From Cloeon dipterum (lineage: Eukaryota; Arthropoda; Insecta; Ephemeroptera; Baetidae), in assembly GCF_949628265.1 (NCBI RefSeq), contig NC_088788.1, positions 15,562,001 through 15,626,000 on the forward strand: DNA of 64,000 nt. Direction: 5' to 3'. A program made the translations under genes and the position numbers. Positions 63,351 through 64,000 of this stretch are shown here, in pieces (within the stretch, counting starts at the first letter, position 1; each line of letters starts with the position of its first letter). A model generated the notes under the pieces. That model ran no database searches. It saw only the letters and a program-made list of their open reading frames with translations, and was not told the DNA's origin.

Positions 63351-63503
63351 ATGGCGCTGTTCGGGACGCTGCTTTCCATCTCAGGCTCGCTGCTCCTGAC
63401 GCCTTTGCTGCTGATCGTTTTGGTGATTCTCTTCCTGGCCTCGATCGGCAAGTCAGTCGGCGTGCGCAGGCTGTACGTCAAGACCCTGCTGGCCCTGTTC
63501 GAG
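63351..63503 (+). CDS. GPAT3/4-like glycerol-3-phosphate acyltransferase, first exon (partial)
   Basis: One 153-nt exon, 51 codons, ending in a GTGAGA donor at a phase-0 junction. It encodes a hydrophobic segment (about residues 8-31) followed by SVGVRRLYVKTLLALFE, which matches the N-terminal membrane helix and the V-x-x-GIRxLYMKxLLKxFE block of vertebrate GPAT4 and GPAT3. These ER enzymes put the first acyl chain on glycerol 3-phosphate, the committed step to triacylglycerol and phospholipid. The catalytic HX4D motifs would be in later exons beyond the right edge. Start: ATG at 63351 (CAAACATGG context). The assignment rests on one short exon. Confidence 0.7.
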
Positions 63504-64000
63504 GTGAGAAGTGTGTTTTTCGGCTGCCAAACGGGCGCTCCCTCGCGGACCTGCCCCACTGTGCCAGCCGTGCCTCCCTGCGCCGCTGGCTGTCCGGTCG
63601 CCGAGACACGGACACTACTCGCACAAAGCACAAATGACTCTGCACAATGTCCTTTTTTGTGGTTCGACGCAAGCCACCGCATCGATTGCGTTCCAGCTTC
63701 TCGACCTTTCCAGTGGCCCACATCCGTGTTGATACGTGGACAATAATTTTTCCTGTCCCGGGGGGTTGGAGAAATGTTTTTATTTTTCTACGACCGCATG
63801 TACGACGAAATTTCATTATCTATTCTATTAACATCGCACGAAAACAATGCTGCAATTAACTAACAAAACCTGTTTTGTTAAGTGGGCATTATATTGTGTC
63901 AGTGGATGAGCAGGAATTTCACTTTTGTCCAGGAAGACGGCTGCATTCCTTAGTTGAACTAAACCGCAGCGTTTCCCTTTTCTCTATTAAATCGATACTG
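63504..64000. other. Intron 1 of the GPAT gene, running off the right edge
   Basis: No continuation exon of the acyltransferase is recognisable. Frames on the opposite strand across this region and the first exon are long only because of high GC content. Confidence 0.5.

Noticed and set aside
63053-63721. 222-codon frame on the minus strand over the GPAT first exon
   Set aside because: It has no recognisable domain, lies antisense to a conserved coding exon in GC-rich sequence, and is best explained as a shadow.

Overview
The window is animal nuclear DNA, almost certainly from an arthropod and probably an insect. The genes are split by GT-AG introns with arthropod-style acceptors, introns and spacers are AT-rich, and exons are GC-richer. 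The gene set is that of an insect: ABCG half-transporters, WDR11 and a GPAT3/4-type acyltransferase. I cannot name the species. Exon joins were built by eye from splice signals, reading-frame phase and protein conservation; no transcript data were used.

Layout. Positions 1-51700 hold a cluster of five ABCG half-transporter genes of the ABCG1/ABCG4-like type, here called A to E. A (704-6068, minus, running off the left edge) and B (7874-18918, minus, 657 aa) point left. After an 8.5-kb spacer, C (27380-41112, 622 aa), D (42149-46877, 605 aa) and E (47616-51700, 605 aa) point right. Each complete gene encodes an N-terminal nucleotide-binding domain (Walker A, Q-loop, LSGGQ signature, Walker B, H-loop) followed by a six-helix membrane domain. 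Half-transporters must dimerise, so co-located paralogues could supply homo- or heterodimer partners for lipid, sterol or hormone export; that role is inferred from the family.

Exon lengths of 118, 190, 146 and 239 nt in the nucleotide-binding domain and 169, 101 and 156 nt in the membrane domain recur in B, C, D and E. This shows the cluster arose by tandem duplication. D and E are the youngest pair: nearly identical across much of the ATPase domain, including one intron, but diverged in the membrane domain.

Downstream of the cluster lies a complete 22-exon WDR11 orthologue (52433-61712, 1181 aa) with one GC-AG intron and a short upstream ORF. The first coding exon of a GPAT3/4-like glycerol-3-phosphate acyltransferase follows (63351-63503, continuing off the right edge).

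Spacers and introns carry MITE-like inverted-repeat elements (8535-9012, 22474-22760, 33914-34121, 47726-48042), a dispersed repeat whose two parts appear in opposite order at two sites, a pair of 42-bp direct repeats, a perfect 21-bp hairpin in an intron of C, and a full match to the CTCF core motif between the diverging halves of the cluster. I found no tRNA, rRNA, CRISPR or viral gene. Nothing amounts to a clearly new molecular system; the strongest leads are the patchwork identity of D and E, the CTCF motif at the polarity switch, and the palindromic elements.
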